From NCBI GenBank assembly GCA_965277355.1, contig CBDICN010000001.1, positions 372,001-436,000 on the forward strand: DNA of 64,000 nucleotides, in the 5' to 3' direction. A program made the position numbers and the translations under genes. Below the pieces are notes generated by a model. The model did not search any database. It was given only the letters and a program-made list of their open reading frames with translations, and was not told the origin of the DNA. Origin of the DNA: RH-AL1 sp965277355. GTDB lineage: Bacteria; Pseudomonadota; Alphaproteobacteria; Rhizobiales; Beijerinckiaceae. This document shows, piece after piece, positions 42,398 through 51,142 of this stretch; within the stretch, counting starts at the first letter, position 1, and each line of letters starts with the position of its first letter.

Positions 42398-42891
42398 GAT
42401 TGCTTGTTGGTCTCGCGCTCGCCGCAAGCCTCTCACTGGCCGCGTTCGTGGACGGCCCGGTGCGGGCGCAGGGCCGATCCGGTCAGTTGCGCTGCACGGT
42501 CGCCGGCGGGTTCGGCCTCGTGGTCACATCGGGGCGCGCCATCAATTGCGTGTACTATCGGCCGGACGGCGCGGTAGAGTTCTATCTCGGACAGTCGAGC
42601 CACTTCGGGATCGATGTCGGACCGACCGACGCGGTGCGACTGGCCTACCATGTCATCGGCGCCGATCCGGAAAGGCTCGGCGAGTTGGCCGGCAACTTCG
42701 CCGGAGTCGGCCTCGCGGCCACGGTCGGATCCGGCTTTGGCAACGATGCGCTCGTCGGCGGGGCCGACAACCGGGCCAAGCTGCTGCCGATCGGCAACCA
42801 AGCGGTCACCGGCCTCAACGTGGAGGCCGGCGTCAGCGTCCTCTCGTTGCGCTTCGCCGGTAGCGAGCCAAGGCGGCGCTACGGGCGCTGA
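42388..42891 (+). CDS. DUF992 secreted protein
   Basis: A 167-residue periplasmic protein of the DUF992 family. Signal peptide to about residue 27 (PVRAQG), then GQLRCTVAGGFGLVVTSGRAINCVY and HFGIDVGPTD; the family repeat ends with GLNVEAGVSVLSLRF. Function unknown; widespread in Hyphomicrobiales. Overlaps the hydroxylase gene by 10 nt, so probably co-expressed. Confidence 0.8.
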   Translation: MQMRLLVGLALAASLSLAAFVDGPVRAQGRSGQLRCTVAGGFGLVVTSGRAINCVYYRPDGAVEFYLGQSSHFGIDVGPTDAVRLAYHVIGADPERLGELAGNFAGVGLAATVGSGFGNDALVGGADNRAKLLPIGNQAVTGLNVEAGVSVLSLRFAGSEPRRRYGR

Positions 42892-42898
42892 CCACGCC

Positions 42899-43267
42899 TC
42901 AGATCTTTCGAAAAGCCGAGGTCGGGGGAATGCGGAGGTCTGTCGGGAAGATCGTCACGTCGCGATCCGCGCCACGGACGAGTTTGATTTCGTCGACCCT
43001 GATCTCCGGAGCGTGCTTCAGGTACCCCATGATGTCGGCGGCCTCGTCCGCGAGTTTTATCGCGTCAATCGAGGTTCGCAGGCTTTTGCCGAGCTTGAGA
43101 CGGCTCCGGCCGAGATTGTGCACGAGGCAGGCGAGTTCCGTCTTCTCGGCAGCATCGGCATCATCTCCGACACCGCACTTTTTTAGCGCCAGCGTGTAGG
43201 CCGCCGTGAGGATCTCGACCTCCTTCGGCTCGAAGACCGCAGAGTCCTTTGCTATCGCGTCGAGCAT
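42899..43267 (-). CDS. Hypothetical soluble protein
   Basis: A 122-residue, mostly helical soluble protein (EVEILTAAYTLALKKCGV, then DAAEKTELACLVHNLGR) with two cysteines and no signal peptide. I do not recognise it by name; similar short proteins with a KTELACLVHNLGR-like helix occur in alphaproteobacteria. Convergent with the DUF992 gene (7-nt gap) and divergent from the nicotinamidase gene. Confidence 0.55.
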   Translation of the reverse strand: MLDAIAKDSAVFEPKEVEILTAAYTLALKKCGVGDDADAAEKTELACLVHNLGRSRLKLGKSLRTSIDAIKLADEAADIMGYLKHAPEIRVDEIKLVRGADRDVTIFPTDLRIPPTSAFRKI

Positions 43268-43375
43268 CGTTGTCCTCCCCGCATTGTGTCAAAACAACGA
43301 CCACGATCATGGTTTAGAAGGTGCGCTATCCTGTCGCAGGAGTAAGCCGTTTGGCTTACACGTAGTTCCGTTTCC

Positions 43376-43999
43376 ATGAAGCTTTTCGATCGCGACGTCC
43401 TCATCATTGTCGACATGCAACAGGACTTCTTGTCCGGCGGCGCGCTGGCCGTACCTGCGGCCGACAGCATCGTCGCAACGATCAATCGCCTCGGCCGTCG
43501 CTTCGAACATGTCGTCCTCACTCAGGACTGGCACCCGGAAGGACATGTCTCGTTCGCTTCGCGTCATGGGATGGTGGCGGGCGCGGCGATCGTGCTCGCG
43601 GACGGGCGCACGCAGATGCTGTGGCCCGACCACTGCCTGCAAGGCTCGAAGGGTGCGGCGATCACAGCCGCGCTCGACGTCCCGCATGCCGAGCTGATGA
43701 TCCGCAAAGGCTATCGCCGCGACCTCGACAGCTACTCCGCCTTCCTCGAAGCCGACGGCGCCACAAAGACCGGCCTCGCCGGCTACCTGCGCGAACGGGG
43801 TCTGACACGCGTCTTCGTCGCCGGTCTCGCCACCGATTTCTGTGCCGGCTGGACGGCGATCGACTCGGCGCGGGCAGGGTTCGAGACACTGCTGGTCGAC
43901 GATGCCGTCCGCGGGATCGACGTCTCGGGCTCGATGGCTCGGGCGTATGCCGACATGGCGGCGGCCGGCGTGACCCATGCGGCGTCGGCACTCGAGTGA
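43376..43999 (+). CDS. pncA: Nicotinamidase
   Basis: Hydrolyses nicotinamide to nicotinate in NAD salvage. 207 residues. The triad is D13 (IIVDMQQDF), K111 (IRKGY) and C156 (ATDFCAGWT). Metal ligands are D51 and H53 in QDWHPEGH and H86 in WPDHC. The D-K-C triad with QDWHPxGH separates it from other isochorismatase-fold proteins. It stands alone, 77 nt upstream of an amidase gene on the same strand. Confidence 0.92.
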   Translation: MKLFDRDVLIIVDMQQDFLSGGALAVPAADSIVATINRLGRRFEHVVLTQDWHPEGHVSFASRHGMVAGAAIVLADGRTQMLWPDHCLQGSKGAAITAALDVPHAELMIRKGYRRDLDSYSAFLEADGATKTGLAGYLRERGLTRVFVAGLATDFCAGWTAIDSARAGFETLLVDDAVRGIDVSGSMARAYADMAAAGVTHAASALE

Positions 44000-44075
44000 A
44001 GGGCGACGCCGCGGCTTCTTCGCCGCAGGCCGCCTGCCGCATAGGGTGCTGGCATTCCAGTAGCGAGTCGTCACC

Positions 44076-45371
44076 ATGCCTGTTGTGTCCGCGTTCCCGA
44101 CCGCCCGTTCGATGGCCGTGGCCTTAGCAGAAGGTCGGGGCACGGCAGAAGCTTACGTGCGGACCTGCCTGACGCGCATCGCGGAGCGGGAGGGCACGGT
44201 CGGCGCCTGGATCGCGCTCGACGAGCGAGGTGCCCTGGATCAGGCCCGCGCCGTCGACAAGGCGCGCTCACTCGGTGACAAGCTGCCGCCGCTCGCCGGC
44301 ATCCCGATCGCGGTCAAGGACAATATCGAGACGGCCGACCTGCCAACCGGCTTTGGCTCCGAAATCTACGACGGGTATCGCCCGCGCGCCAACGCCGCCT
44401 GCGTGTCGCAGGCCCGCAATGCCGGCGCGATCGTGCTCGGCAAGACGGTCACGACCGAGTTCGCCTATTACCGTCCCGGCAAGACGACGAACCCGCACGG
44501 CCCCGCGCATACGCCCGGCGGGTCGTCGCAAGGATCGGCCGCGGCGGTCGGCGCCGGGATGGTGTCGCTCGCGTTCGGCACGCAGACCGCCGGCTCGATC
44601 ATTCGGCCGGCGGCCTATTGCGGGGTCGTCGGCTACAAGCCCACCTGGGGCCTGATCCCGCGGGCCGGCGTGAAGCTCCTGTCGGACTGGCTCGACACGG
44701 TCGGCGTGTTCGCCGGCGACGTCGAGGACGTTGCCTTCTTCGTCGCCGGCCTCACCTCACGGCCGGCGCTTCGGCCGAAGCGTCAGGGTGATCGCTACCG
44801 CATCGCCGTGCTGCGCGAGCCCTATCCGGGCGTAGCCGAGCCGGAGGCGATCCGCGCCCTCGACCGGGCGATGGAGGTCCTACGCCACGCCGGGCATACC
44901 GTCAGTGACCTGCCCACGCCGGCGGCGTTGCAGCCGATCCCGCGACTGCAGCGCCTCGTCATGGCCTACGAGATGGACAAGGCGCTGGGCCACGAGCGTC
45001 GCCACCACGAGGCGAGTCTGTCGTCGATTCTGAAGACCTATCTCGACGAGGGCAGGGCCACATCCGCGCGGGCCTACGATGGCGCGATGGCGACGACGCG
45101 CGACGTCATGCGCTCTCTCGACGCCATCTTCGGCGACGTGGATGTGATCCTCTCGCCATCCGCGCCCGGCGAGGCGCCGAAGGGCCTTCAGGCCACCGGC
45201 GATCCGGCCTTCAATCGCAGCTGGTCGCAGTTACAGCTGCCGTGCCTCACGTTGCCGGCCGGCAAGGGTCCGAACGGCCTGCCGGTCGGCGTCCAACTCG
45301 CCGCCCGCGCGGGTCAGGACGCTCTGCTGCTGGCCGCCGCCCTGGCAACGGAAACCGCGCTGAAGACCTAG
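44076..45371 (+). CDS. Amidase (amidase signature family)
   Basis: A 431-residue amide hydrolase with the Ser-cisSer-Lys triad: K81 (IAVKDNIE), S150 (PGGSSQGSAAAV) and S174 (QTAGSIIRPAAYCG). The signature has SSQGS where most have SSGGS. Not GatA: it lacks GatB/C neighbours and is short. The substrate is unknown. It lies behind pncA and could be co-transcribed with it. Confidence 0.9.
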   Translation: MPVVSAFPTARSMAVALAEGRGTAEAYVRTCLTRIAEREGTVGAWIALDERGALDQARAVDKARSLGDKLPPLAGIPIAVKDNIETADLPTGFGSEIYDGYRPRANAACVSQARNAGAIVLGKTVTTEFAYYRPGKTTNPHGPAHTPGGSSQGSAAAVGAGMVSLAFGTQTAGSIIRPAAYCGVVGYKPTWGLIPRAGVKLLSDWLDTVGVFAGDVEDVAFFVAGLTSRPALRPKRQGDRYRIAVLREPYPGVAEPEAIRALDRAMEVLRHAGHTVSDLPTPAALQPIPRLQRLVMAYEMDKALGHERRHHEASLSSILKTYLDEGRATSARAYDGAMATTRDVMRSLDAIFGDVDVILSPSAPGEAPKGLQATGDPAFNRSWSQLQLPCLTLPAGKGPNGLPVGVQLAARAGQDALLLAAALATETALKT

Positions 45372-45372
45372 G

Positions 45373-45467
45373 TTGCAGCTAAGCCGCGCAGGTGCTTTCG
45401 ACGAACCAGGTCGCGGCTGGGCCGTGCAGGTGGTTTTGACGATCCAGCTTGCGGCTAGGCCGCGGCC
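45373..45467. repeat. Degenerate 38-bp tandem repeat, 2.5 units
   Basis: Units start at 45373, 45411 and 45449, each with a GCNGCTNNGCCG core then GCAGGTG and a TTTNGACGANCCAG segment in the two complete units. The last half-unit overlaps the end of the BLUF gene. Confidence 0.6.
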
Positions 45468-45904
45468 GCGCCCTCGAGTCCTGGCTTGCCCATCGATCCA
45501 AGCAGGATGCCGAGCATATCGGCCGCGCTCATCAGCGACGGCCGGACAACCCCGCAGACGGTGAAGCGGTCGAACAGGGGACGGGTGAACGCGTTAGGGC
45601 GAGCCAAGCGCATCGCCCATTCGCCGAAACGGCGCGTTTCGACGGCAATGCACTCCGCCAGAACGACGTCGCCGTGGCGGGGATCGTCCATGATCGTCGT
45701 GAAGGTCTTCCAGACAGACTCCCGCTCGCCTTCGAGCGCCTGATAGAACCACAGGTCGTCGAAGACGAGCGCGCCGGTCAGGCCGCGTCTGGCGTTGTTG
45801 CGCTTCGAGGCCTCAAGGATATCCTTCAGGGCGTCCAGCTGGGACAGTCCGCCGGAATGATCGTGCCTGTTCTCGCTGTAGTAGATGAGGCGTACGAGGG
45901 GCAT
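45455..45904 (-). CDS. BLUF-domain blue-light photoreceptor
   Basis: A 149-residue single-domain BLUF protein binding FAD. The light-sensing residues are visible: Y8 in LIYYSE, an asparagine at 36/37 ahead of GLTGAL, and Q55 in FYQALEGE, giving the Tyr-Gln-flavin hydrogen-bond network. The C-terminal ~50 residues form the usual helical cap. There is no output domain, so it must act through a partner protein. It is the second photoreceptor in the window besides the bacteriophytochrome. Confidence 0.9.
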   Translation of the reverse strand: MPLVRLIYYSENRHDHSGGLSQLDALKDILEASKRNNARRGLTGALVFDDLWFYQALEGERESVWKTFTTIMDDPRHGDVVLAECIAVETRRFGEWAMRLARPNAFTRPLFDRFTVCGVVRPSLMSAADMLGILLGSMGKPGLEGAAAA

Positions 45905-45913
45905 GGGTCCGTC

Positions 45914-46153
45914 TCAGTAGGGTGAGATGACGGCGTAGGGCGGCACGTTGTAGTACGGCGGCTGCGGCGGCGTCGTGTAGACGCGGATCGGAAACGGCGT
46001 GCGGTAGGGTGGGATGACGACCGCGCGGCCGGTGAGCGTCGAGCGCCGGAACGGGTAATGCGGCGTGGGCGCCGGAAACTCGATGTAGTCTCCTGCCAAC
46101 GCAGGCGCGGCGACGAGGACGGCGAGGGCGGCCGCGGCGATTGCTGTCTTCAT
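45914..46153 (-). CDS. Small proline/tyrosine-rich secreted protein
   Basis: A 79-residue product with a signal peptide (MKTAIAAAALAVLVAAPALA, cleavage after ALA) and a ~58-residue mature chain very rich in proline and tyrosine (PPQPPYYNVPPYAVISPY). No family recognised. 9 bp upstream of the BLUF gene on the same strand and possibly co-transcribed. Confidence 0.6.
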   Translation of the reverse strand: MKTAIAAAALAVLVAAPALAGDYIEFPAPTPHYPFRRSTLTGRAVVIPPYRTPFPIRVYTTPPQPPYYNVPPYAVISPY

Positions 46154-46206
46154 GGCCGAATCCTGATGCTGGCCCCTAAGCTACCGTCCGATTGGTTAAC
46201 GCGGCA

Positions 46207-46902
46207 TTAGGGCGTGAAACCTTCGAAGACAATCTGCGCCCTTGCCGCCAGCGCGGTAGCCTGCTGCGCCGGTGTACGGACGGTCCAGGTAGTCAGCCGC
46301 GGGGCCGGATGGCGCGCGGCGAGCGTCGCGACGGTGTCAATGTTCCACGAGAGGAGATCGTAGCCATCGAGCGACGAGCTCTCGCGACCGATCTCCGGCG
46401 GCCCGACGAGGCCGAGTGGACAAAGCACACCCGCCTGCCGGCAGACGGCGACGAGCGCCGGGTCGAAAGATTCGATCGCCACCGGTCCGGCGTAGGCCGC
46501 GACTACCTCCAGCGCACGTCGCGGCAGCCGCATGTCGCCGTCGTACGCGCTCTTCAACTCGATAACGATCGGCGCCCGGCCGCGGACCGCGGCGAGGAAC
46601 GCCGCAAGCGTCGGGATCCGGTCTTGGCTTCCGCCCAATGCGAGCGACGACAGTTTGGCGGCGTCGTGATCCGCAAGCCGGCCCGAGCCGCGTGTGAGCC
46701 GCTCCAGACGCGCGTCGTGAAAGACCATCGGCTCGCCGTCGCGCGACAGCTGGAGATCGCATTCGATGCCGTAGCCCGCCGCGATGGCCGCTTCGGCAGC
46801 GCCGATCGAGTTCTCGACAGGCCCACCACCCGGATCGCCGCCCCCGTGGAGACCGCGATGGGCGATCGGCGCCGCGACCAGCCGGCGCAATGTGTCTTGC
46901 AT
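46207..46902 (-). CDS. Glycerophosphodiester phosphodiesterase
   Basis: A 231-residue TIM-barrel GDPD that hydrolyses glycerophosphodiesters to glycerol-3-phosphate. Motifs are IAHRGLHGGG near residue 13, ENSIGAAEAAIAAGYGIECD (metal ligands E and D), MVFHD and VIELKS. No signal peptide, so cytoplasmic. ATG 46902 leaves only 2 nt after the RidA stop, so the two are an operon. Confidence 0.9.
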   Translation of the reverse strand: MQDTLRRLVAAPIAHRGLHGGGDPGGGPVENSIGAAEAAIAAGYGIECDLQLSRDGEPMVFHDARLERLTRGSGRLADHDAAKLSSLALGGSQDRIPTLAAFLAAVRGRAPIVIELKSAYDGDMRLPRRALEVVAAYAGPVAIESFDPALVAVCRQAGVLCPLGLVGPPEIGRESSSLDGYDLLSWNIDTVATLAARHPAPRLTTWTVRTPAQQATALAARAQIVFEGFTP

Positions 46903-46904
46903 CG

Positions 46905-47375
46905 TCAAATGATGGCGAACATCGCCTCGATTTCCACGGACGAGAACATCGGCAGTTCCGCCACGCCGACGGTCGATCGGGCATGGCGGCCCTTGTCGCC
47001 GAAAAGCTCGACCATCAGGTCGGAGGCGCCGTTCATGATCGGCGCGATGGCGGTGAAACCGGGTGCCGTGTTCATGAAGCCGCCAAGGCGGATGCAGCGC
47101 TCGATCCGATCGAGGTCTCCGACGGCGGCTTTGGCCTGGGCGAGGATGTTGACGGCGCAGAGCCGCGCCGCCGCCTGGGCCGCGATGTCGCTGACACCGG
47201 CTCCGATCTTGCCGCGATGTTCGGGCGCGATCTTGCCGTTGGCGTTCATCGCCAATTGGCCGGAGATGACGAGCAGCGAGCCGCTGATGACGAATGGCAC
47301 GTAATTGGCGACGGGCGTTGCCGGAGCGGGCAGGGTGATGCCGAGGGTCTTCAGCCGGTCTTCGGTCACGCTCAT
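46905..47375 (-). CDS. RidA/YjgF-family protein
   Basis: A 156-residue protein of the RidA superfamily; RidA itself hydrolyses reactive enamine/imine intermediates. It is the longer YjgF_endoribonc type (about 155 residues) with FVISGSLLVISGQL, AARLCAVNILAQAKAAVGDLDRI and STVGVAELPMFSSVEIEAMF. The catalytic arginine of RidA is not obvious at the usual place, so activity may differ. ATG 47375 has AGGAAG 8 nt upstream. Confidence 0.85.
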   Translation of the reverse strand: MSVTEDRLKTLGITLPAPATPVANYVPFVISGSLLVISGQLAMNANGKIAPEHRGKIGAGVSDIAAQAAARLCAVNILAQAKAAVGDLDRIERCIRLGGFMNTAPGFTAIAPIMNGASDLMVELFGDKGRHARSTVGVAELPMFSSVEIEAMFAII

Positions 47376-47548
47376 GCACGCACTTCCTGGTTGGAACTGT
47401 GGCAGTGGTCTATGCGGATCGCCAAGGTCGGCGCAAGATCGACCTGCGAGTTCGCAACCGACTCCGGTTGCCGATGGGCGCGCCGACATCCGCAATTTCG
47501 CCATCGCGCCTGCTCAAGGCTAGCTCCGAACGGGGATAATTGTGATCA

Positions 47549-48454
47549 ATGATCGCTGACACGAAACTAGCGCGCCGGACCGGGCTCGTCGCATTGGTGC
47601 TGCTGGGTCTGTTCGCAGCCGGTCTTCCGGGTGCGCGCGCGGAGGGCGCTGCGCTGCCTCCGGCGGCGGCGAATCCGTCGGGCGCGCTCGACAAGGAGCC
47701 GATCGTCCCGCTCGCCGCGCACCGCGCGGTCTACCGTGTCGCGCTGTTCAAGTCGGTCGGTTCCAAGAGCCCCACCGCCGCTCGCGGGCGCGTCTCCTAC
47801 GAGTTCACCGGCTCGCCGTGCGAAGGCTACAGCCAGATCTTCCGCCAGATTACCGAGCTTCAACCGGCAGAAGGTTCGACTCGCATGTCCGACATGCGCT
47901 CGGCCACGTTCGAGGACGGCGACGAGAAATCCTTCTCCTACGACGTGAAGACCACGCTCGACACGGCCATGCCGGAGGTCGTCGACGGCCAGGCGATCAA
48001 GAAGGGCGACGACGTGCTCGCCATCCACCTGTCCAAGCCGACCAAGCAAACGGTCGACGTGGACAACGAGGTCCTCTTCCCGACCGCACATCTGAAACGC
48101 ATCGTCGCCGCCGCCAAAGCCGGGCAGCACATCCTCGCCGTCAAACTCTTCGACGGCTCCGACGACGGCAAGAAGGTGTTCGACACGACGACGATCATCG
48201 GGCGTCAGATGACGACGCCTGCCGACGACAAGGGTGCGGCGCATGTCGTGATGCTCGACCAGATGCGCCGCTGGCCCGTGCAGATCAGCTATTTCGAGGA
48301 AGGCAAGATGGACGAAACACCGGCTTACACGTTGGGCTTCGAACTTTACGAGAACGGCGTGTCTCGCGCCTTGCGGTTCGATTATGGCGAGTTCGTTCTC
48401 TCGGGCGAACTTACGAGCCTGGAACTGCTGCCGACGAAGACATGCTCGCGGTGA
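47549..48454 (+). CDS. eipB: Periplasmic cell-envelope integrity protein EipB (DUF1849)
   Basis: A 301-residue periplasmic beta-barrel-like protein of the DUF1849 family, characterised in Brucella as EipB, required for envelope integrity. The signal peptide ends near residue 31 (GARAEG). The mature protein starts AAHRAVYRVALF, and the conserved disulfide pair is C91 (TGSPCEGYSQ) and C299 near the C-terminus. The last 44 bp overlap the convergent MarR gene. Confidence 0.88.
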   Translation: MIADTKLARRTGLVALVLLGLFAAGLPGARAEGAALPPAAANPSGALDKEPIVPLAAHRAVYRVALFKSVGSKSPTAARGRVSYEFTGSPCEGYSQIFRQITELQPAEGSTRMSDMRSATFEDGDEKSFSYDVKTTLDTAMPEVVDGQAIKKGDDVLAIHLSKPTKQTVDVDNEVLFPTAHLKRIVAAAKAGQHILAVKLFDGSDDGKKVFDTTTIIGRQMTTPADDKGAAHVVMLDQMRRWPVQISYFEEGKMDETPAYTLGFELYENGVSRALRFDYGEFVLSGELTSLELLPTKTCSR

Positions 48455-48968
48455 CCTTGCGCGTCGCGCGCTTCGCGACCGACGGTGCATTGATGCGAAA
48501 GGCTTGATTGAACTCGTCGGACGCGACGAAATCGAGGACTTCGCGCAGGTGCGCTGCCTTCTCGGCGCCCAGAGCCTCATCGAAGCGGCGCTGGGCGACC
48601 TGCCACAGACCTGCCGTTTCAGAGGTCTTCGCCTCCCCGAGCGGCGTCAGCCGCACGCGCTTGCTGCGGCGATCCGCTTCGTCGGGGGTCAATTCCACGT
48701 AGCCGTCGCGAACCAGCGGCTTCAGCGTATGGCCGAGCGCGGACAAATCCATGACGAGAGCATCCGCCAGCATCTTCATCGTCGGTGCGCTCATTGCCTT
48801 AATGTGCGCCAGCAGGCCGAACTGTGTCGCCTTCAGGCCGCTAGGCTTGATCACGTCGTCGAACAGCTGACCTATGTGGCGGGTGGCCTTACGCAAACAG
48901 CTGTTGTTGCAATAGATGATCGCCTTCTTGAACGCGGCCGCGTCGTGAGCCTGAGAAGCTTTTGTCAT
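48411..48968 (-). CDS. MarR-family transcriptional regulator
   Basis: A 185-residue winged-helix repressor. A recognisable wHTH region spans about 45-115 (KATQFGLLAHIKAMSAPTMKMLADAL, then GYVELTPDEADRRSKRVRLT). N-terminal cysteines in YCNNSCLRKATRHI resemble the group with redox or ligand-sensing cysteines near the N-terminus. The basic C-terminal tail is unusual and coincides with the overlap with eipB. Target unknown. Confidence 0.88.
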   Translation of the reverse strand: MTKASQAHDAAAFKKAIIYCNNSCLRKATRHIGQLFDDVIKPSGLKATQFGLLAHIKAMSAPTMKMLADALVMDLSALGHTLKPLVRDGYVELTPDEADRRSKRVRLTPLGEAKTSETAGLWQVAQRRFDEALGAEKAAHLREVLDFVASDEFNQAFRINAPSVAKRATRKVTASMSSSAAVPGS

Positions 48969-49058
48969 GCCAATAACGTAGTGGCCTATGCCACCAACAT
49001 CAATTGGTCGCAGATCCGTCATTCGATTGATGGACAATTATTCACGCGCGTTGGCCCG

Positions 49059-50336
49059 TTATCGTCGTTTTAACGCGCGCTGAAGGGTGATTCCGCGGAC
49101 CAGCGCCTCGTTGCCGAACCGCGAGCGCACCGCGTCGATGGCTTCGGCGGTGGCTTTCTCGCGCGGCAGGCGCGCATCAATCAGGTCGGCGTGGTCCGCC
49201 TCCGCGGCCGGGCGCAGATCTGAGCTTCCGAGACCGATCAGCCTGTAGCGGGTCCCGTCGAGCTCGGCCAGCAGCAAGGCGCGGCCGGCCTCGAAGAGCC
49301 GCGAGGCGAGTTGCGTCGGCGCCGTGAGTGCCCGCGAGCGTGTCCGCAATTTGAACGTGCCCGTCTTCAGCTTCAGCACGGCACCCCCGGCGGCATAGCT
49401 TCCGGCGCAAAGCCGCGCGGCGACTTTCTCGCACAGATGGTAGAGGATCGGAAGCAACTCCTCGGCCGTCGCGAGATCGGCGCCGAATGTCGTCTCGGCC
49501 GACACGCTCTTGGTGTCGCGTTCCGGCGAGACCGTCCGGCCGTCGATACCGTGGGCGAGCCGCCAGAGGCTCGACGTTTCCGAGCCGGCGCGCCGGGCGA
49601 ACTCCGCCTCCGTGCAATCCTGGATATCGCCGATCGTGACGAAGCCACGGGCGGCGAGCCGCGCTTGCGTCACTGCACCGATGCCCCAGATTGCCCCGAC
49701 CGGTCGCGGACGCAGCACGGCGACCGCCTCCGCCCGCCCGATGACGGCGAAGCCGTTCGGCTTGTCGAGTTCGGAGGCGACCTTCGCCAGGAATCGGCAG
49801 TCGCTGAGCCCGATCGACACCGTGATCCCCATCTCGTGTCGTACGCGGGCCGCGAAGCGCGCGAGCGTGATGGCGGGGATCGCGCCGTGCACCGCCGCCG
49901 TGCCGGAGAGATCGAGGAAAGCCTCGTCGATCGAGACCGGCTGCACGAGCGGCGTCAGCTCGCCCATCTTCGCGCGGACTTCGCGGCCGATGCTGGCGTA
50001 TTTTGCCATGTCCGGCCGTACGATGGTGGCATGCGGGCAGAGCGCGAGCGCCTTGAACATCGGCATCGCCGATCGCACCCCGTAGGTGCGTGCGATGTAG
50101 CAGGCGGTGAGCACGACGCCGCGCTGGCTTCCCCCGACGATGACCGGCTTGTCCCGCAACGCCGGCTGGTCGCGCTTCTCGATCGTGGCGTAGAAGGCGT
50201 CGCAATCGACATGGGCGATGGCGAGAGCCCGGAGTTCGGGATGCACCACGAGGCGCGGCGACCCGCATGCGGGACACCTGGACGACGGCGGCCTCGTCAA
50301 GTCGGCAAGACAGTCGCGGCAGAAGCCGGCCGGCAT
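49059..50336 (-). CDS. dinB: DNA polymerase IV (Y-family) with N-terminal zinc motif
   Basis: Error-prone translesion polymerase, 425 residues. Catalytic palm residues are in HVDCDAFYATIEKRD and SIDEAFLDLSG; ARTYGVRSAMPMFKA, the GIGAVTQARLAARG helix-hairpin-helix and the little-finger SVSAETTFG follow. The first 25 residues carry C6xxC9 and C21xxC24, a zinc-ribbon-like motif seen in many alphaproteobacterial DinB proteins. No beta-clamp QL motif is obvious at the end. The start overlaps the DUF3572 stop by 1 nt (TGATG), indicating coupling. Confidence 0.92.
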   Translation of the reverse strand: MPAGFCRDCLADLTRPPSSRCPACGSPRLVVHPELRALAIAHVDCDAFYATIEKRDQPALRDKPVIVGGSQRGVVLTACYIARTYGVRSAMPMFKALALCPHATIVRPDMAKYASIGREVRAKMGELTPLVQPVSIDEAFLDLSGTAAVHGAIPAITLARFAARVRHEMGITVSIGLSDCRFLAKVASELDKPNGFAVIGRAEAVAVLRPRPVGAIWGIGAVTQARLAARGFVTIGDIQDCTEAEFARRAGSETSSLWRLAHGIDGRTVSPERDTKSVSAETTFGADLATAEELLPILYHLCEKVAARLCAGSYAAGGAVLKLKTGTFKLRTRSRALTAPTQLASRLFEAGRALLLAELDGTRYRLIGLGSSDLRPAAEADHADLIDARLPREKATAEAIDAVRSRFGNEALVRGITLQRALKRR

Positions 50337-50650
50337 CAGCAGTCGTCCCCTCGCGGAGCAAGCGACTGACGATAGGCTTCGAGCCGGGCCGGATCGAGGG
50401 CCTGGTCCTCGGCGAAGGCGGTGAGCAGCCGTTCGTCTGTCGCGAGGTAGTCGAGCAGGCTTTCGCCGAAACCGCTAGCGTTTGCGGCTGCCCTCAGTGT
50501 CGCCGACGTCAGCCCGGTTATTGCTAGGAAGCGCTCGAGACGCTCCGGATCGGCGGCGAGGAAATTCAGGATACCCACGCCGATTTCCTCAATGTCCAAG
50601 GCTGGCCGACCGTCTCTCCTGTGGAGCGAAGCGGAAAGCGGTTTCTTCAC
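50336..50650 (-). CDS. DUF3572 family protein
   Basis: A 104-residue helical protein of the DUF3572 family: IGVGILNFLAADPERLERFLAITGL, then SLLDYLATDERLLTAFAEDQALDP. Function unknown; commonly next to divK in Hyphomicrobiales, as here. It is coupled to dinB through a 1-nt overlap and diverges from divK across about 100 bp. Confidence 0.82.
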   Translation of the reverse strand: MKKPLSASLHRRDGRPALDIEEIGVGILNFLAADPERLERFLAITGLTSATLRAAANASGFGESLLDYLATDERLLTAFAEDQALDPARLEAYRQSLAPRGDDC

Positions 50651-50749
50651 CTTGCCGGTTGTCCTTTCGTCAATCCGTGGAGTCTAGTGTGACGAGAGAA
50701 GCGTGGCAGTCTCTCATTGATCGGATCAAGGCGCGGGACTCTGAAAACA

Positions 50750-51124
50750 ATGGCCAAGACCGTCCTGATCGTGGAAGATAACGAGCTGAACATGAAACTG
50801 TTCAACGATCTGCTGGAGGCGAATGGCTATGCCACTCTCCAGACGCGCAGCGGCGTCGAGGCTGTGGAACTCACGCGCAAGCACATGCCCGATCTCATCT
50901 TGATGGACATCCAGCTCCCCGAAGTGTCGGGGCTGCAGGTCATCCAGTGGATCAAGGACGATGATGCCCTGCGCCACATCCCAATCATCGCCATCACCGC
51001 GTTCGCGATGAAGGGTGACGAGGAGAAGATCCGACAAGGGGGCTGCGAAGCCTACCTCTCGAAGCCGATTTCCGTCGTCAAGTTCTTGGAAACCGTTCGC
51101 CTCTATTTATCCGACTCCACCTGA
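50750..51124 (+). CDS. divK: Single-domain response regulator DivK
   Basis: Cell-cycle response regulator of 124 residues that binds and switches DivJ/PleC/DivL kinases. Receiver hallmarks are VEDNELNMKLF, phosphorylatable Asp in LILMDIQLPEVSG, and the SKPI lysine. It lies 18 nt upstream of pleD, as in Caulobacter and Rhizobiales, so it is in one operon. Confidence 0.95.
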   Translation: MAKTVLIVEDNELNMKLFNDLLEANGYATLQTRSGVEAVELTRKHMPDLILMDIQLPEVSGLQVIQWIKDDDALRHIPIIAITAFAMKGDEEKIRQGGCEAYLSKPISVVKFLETVRLYLSDST

Positions 51125-51142
51125 GTCGAGAGTGTCTTCCGC

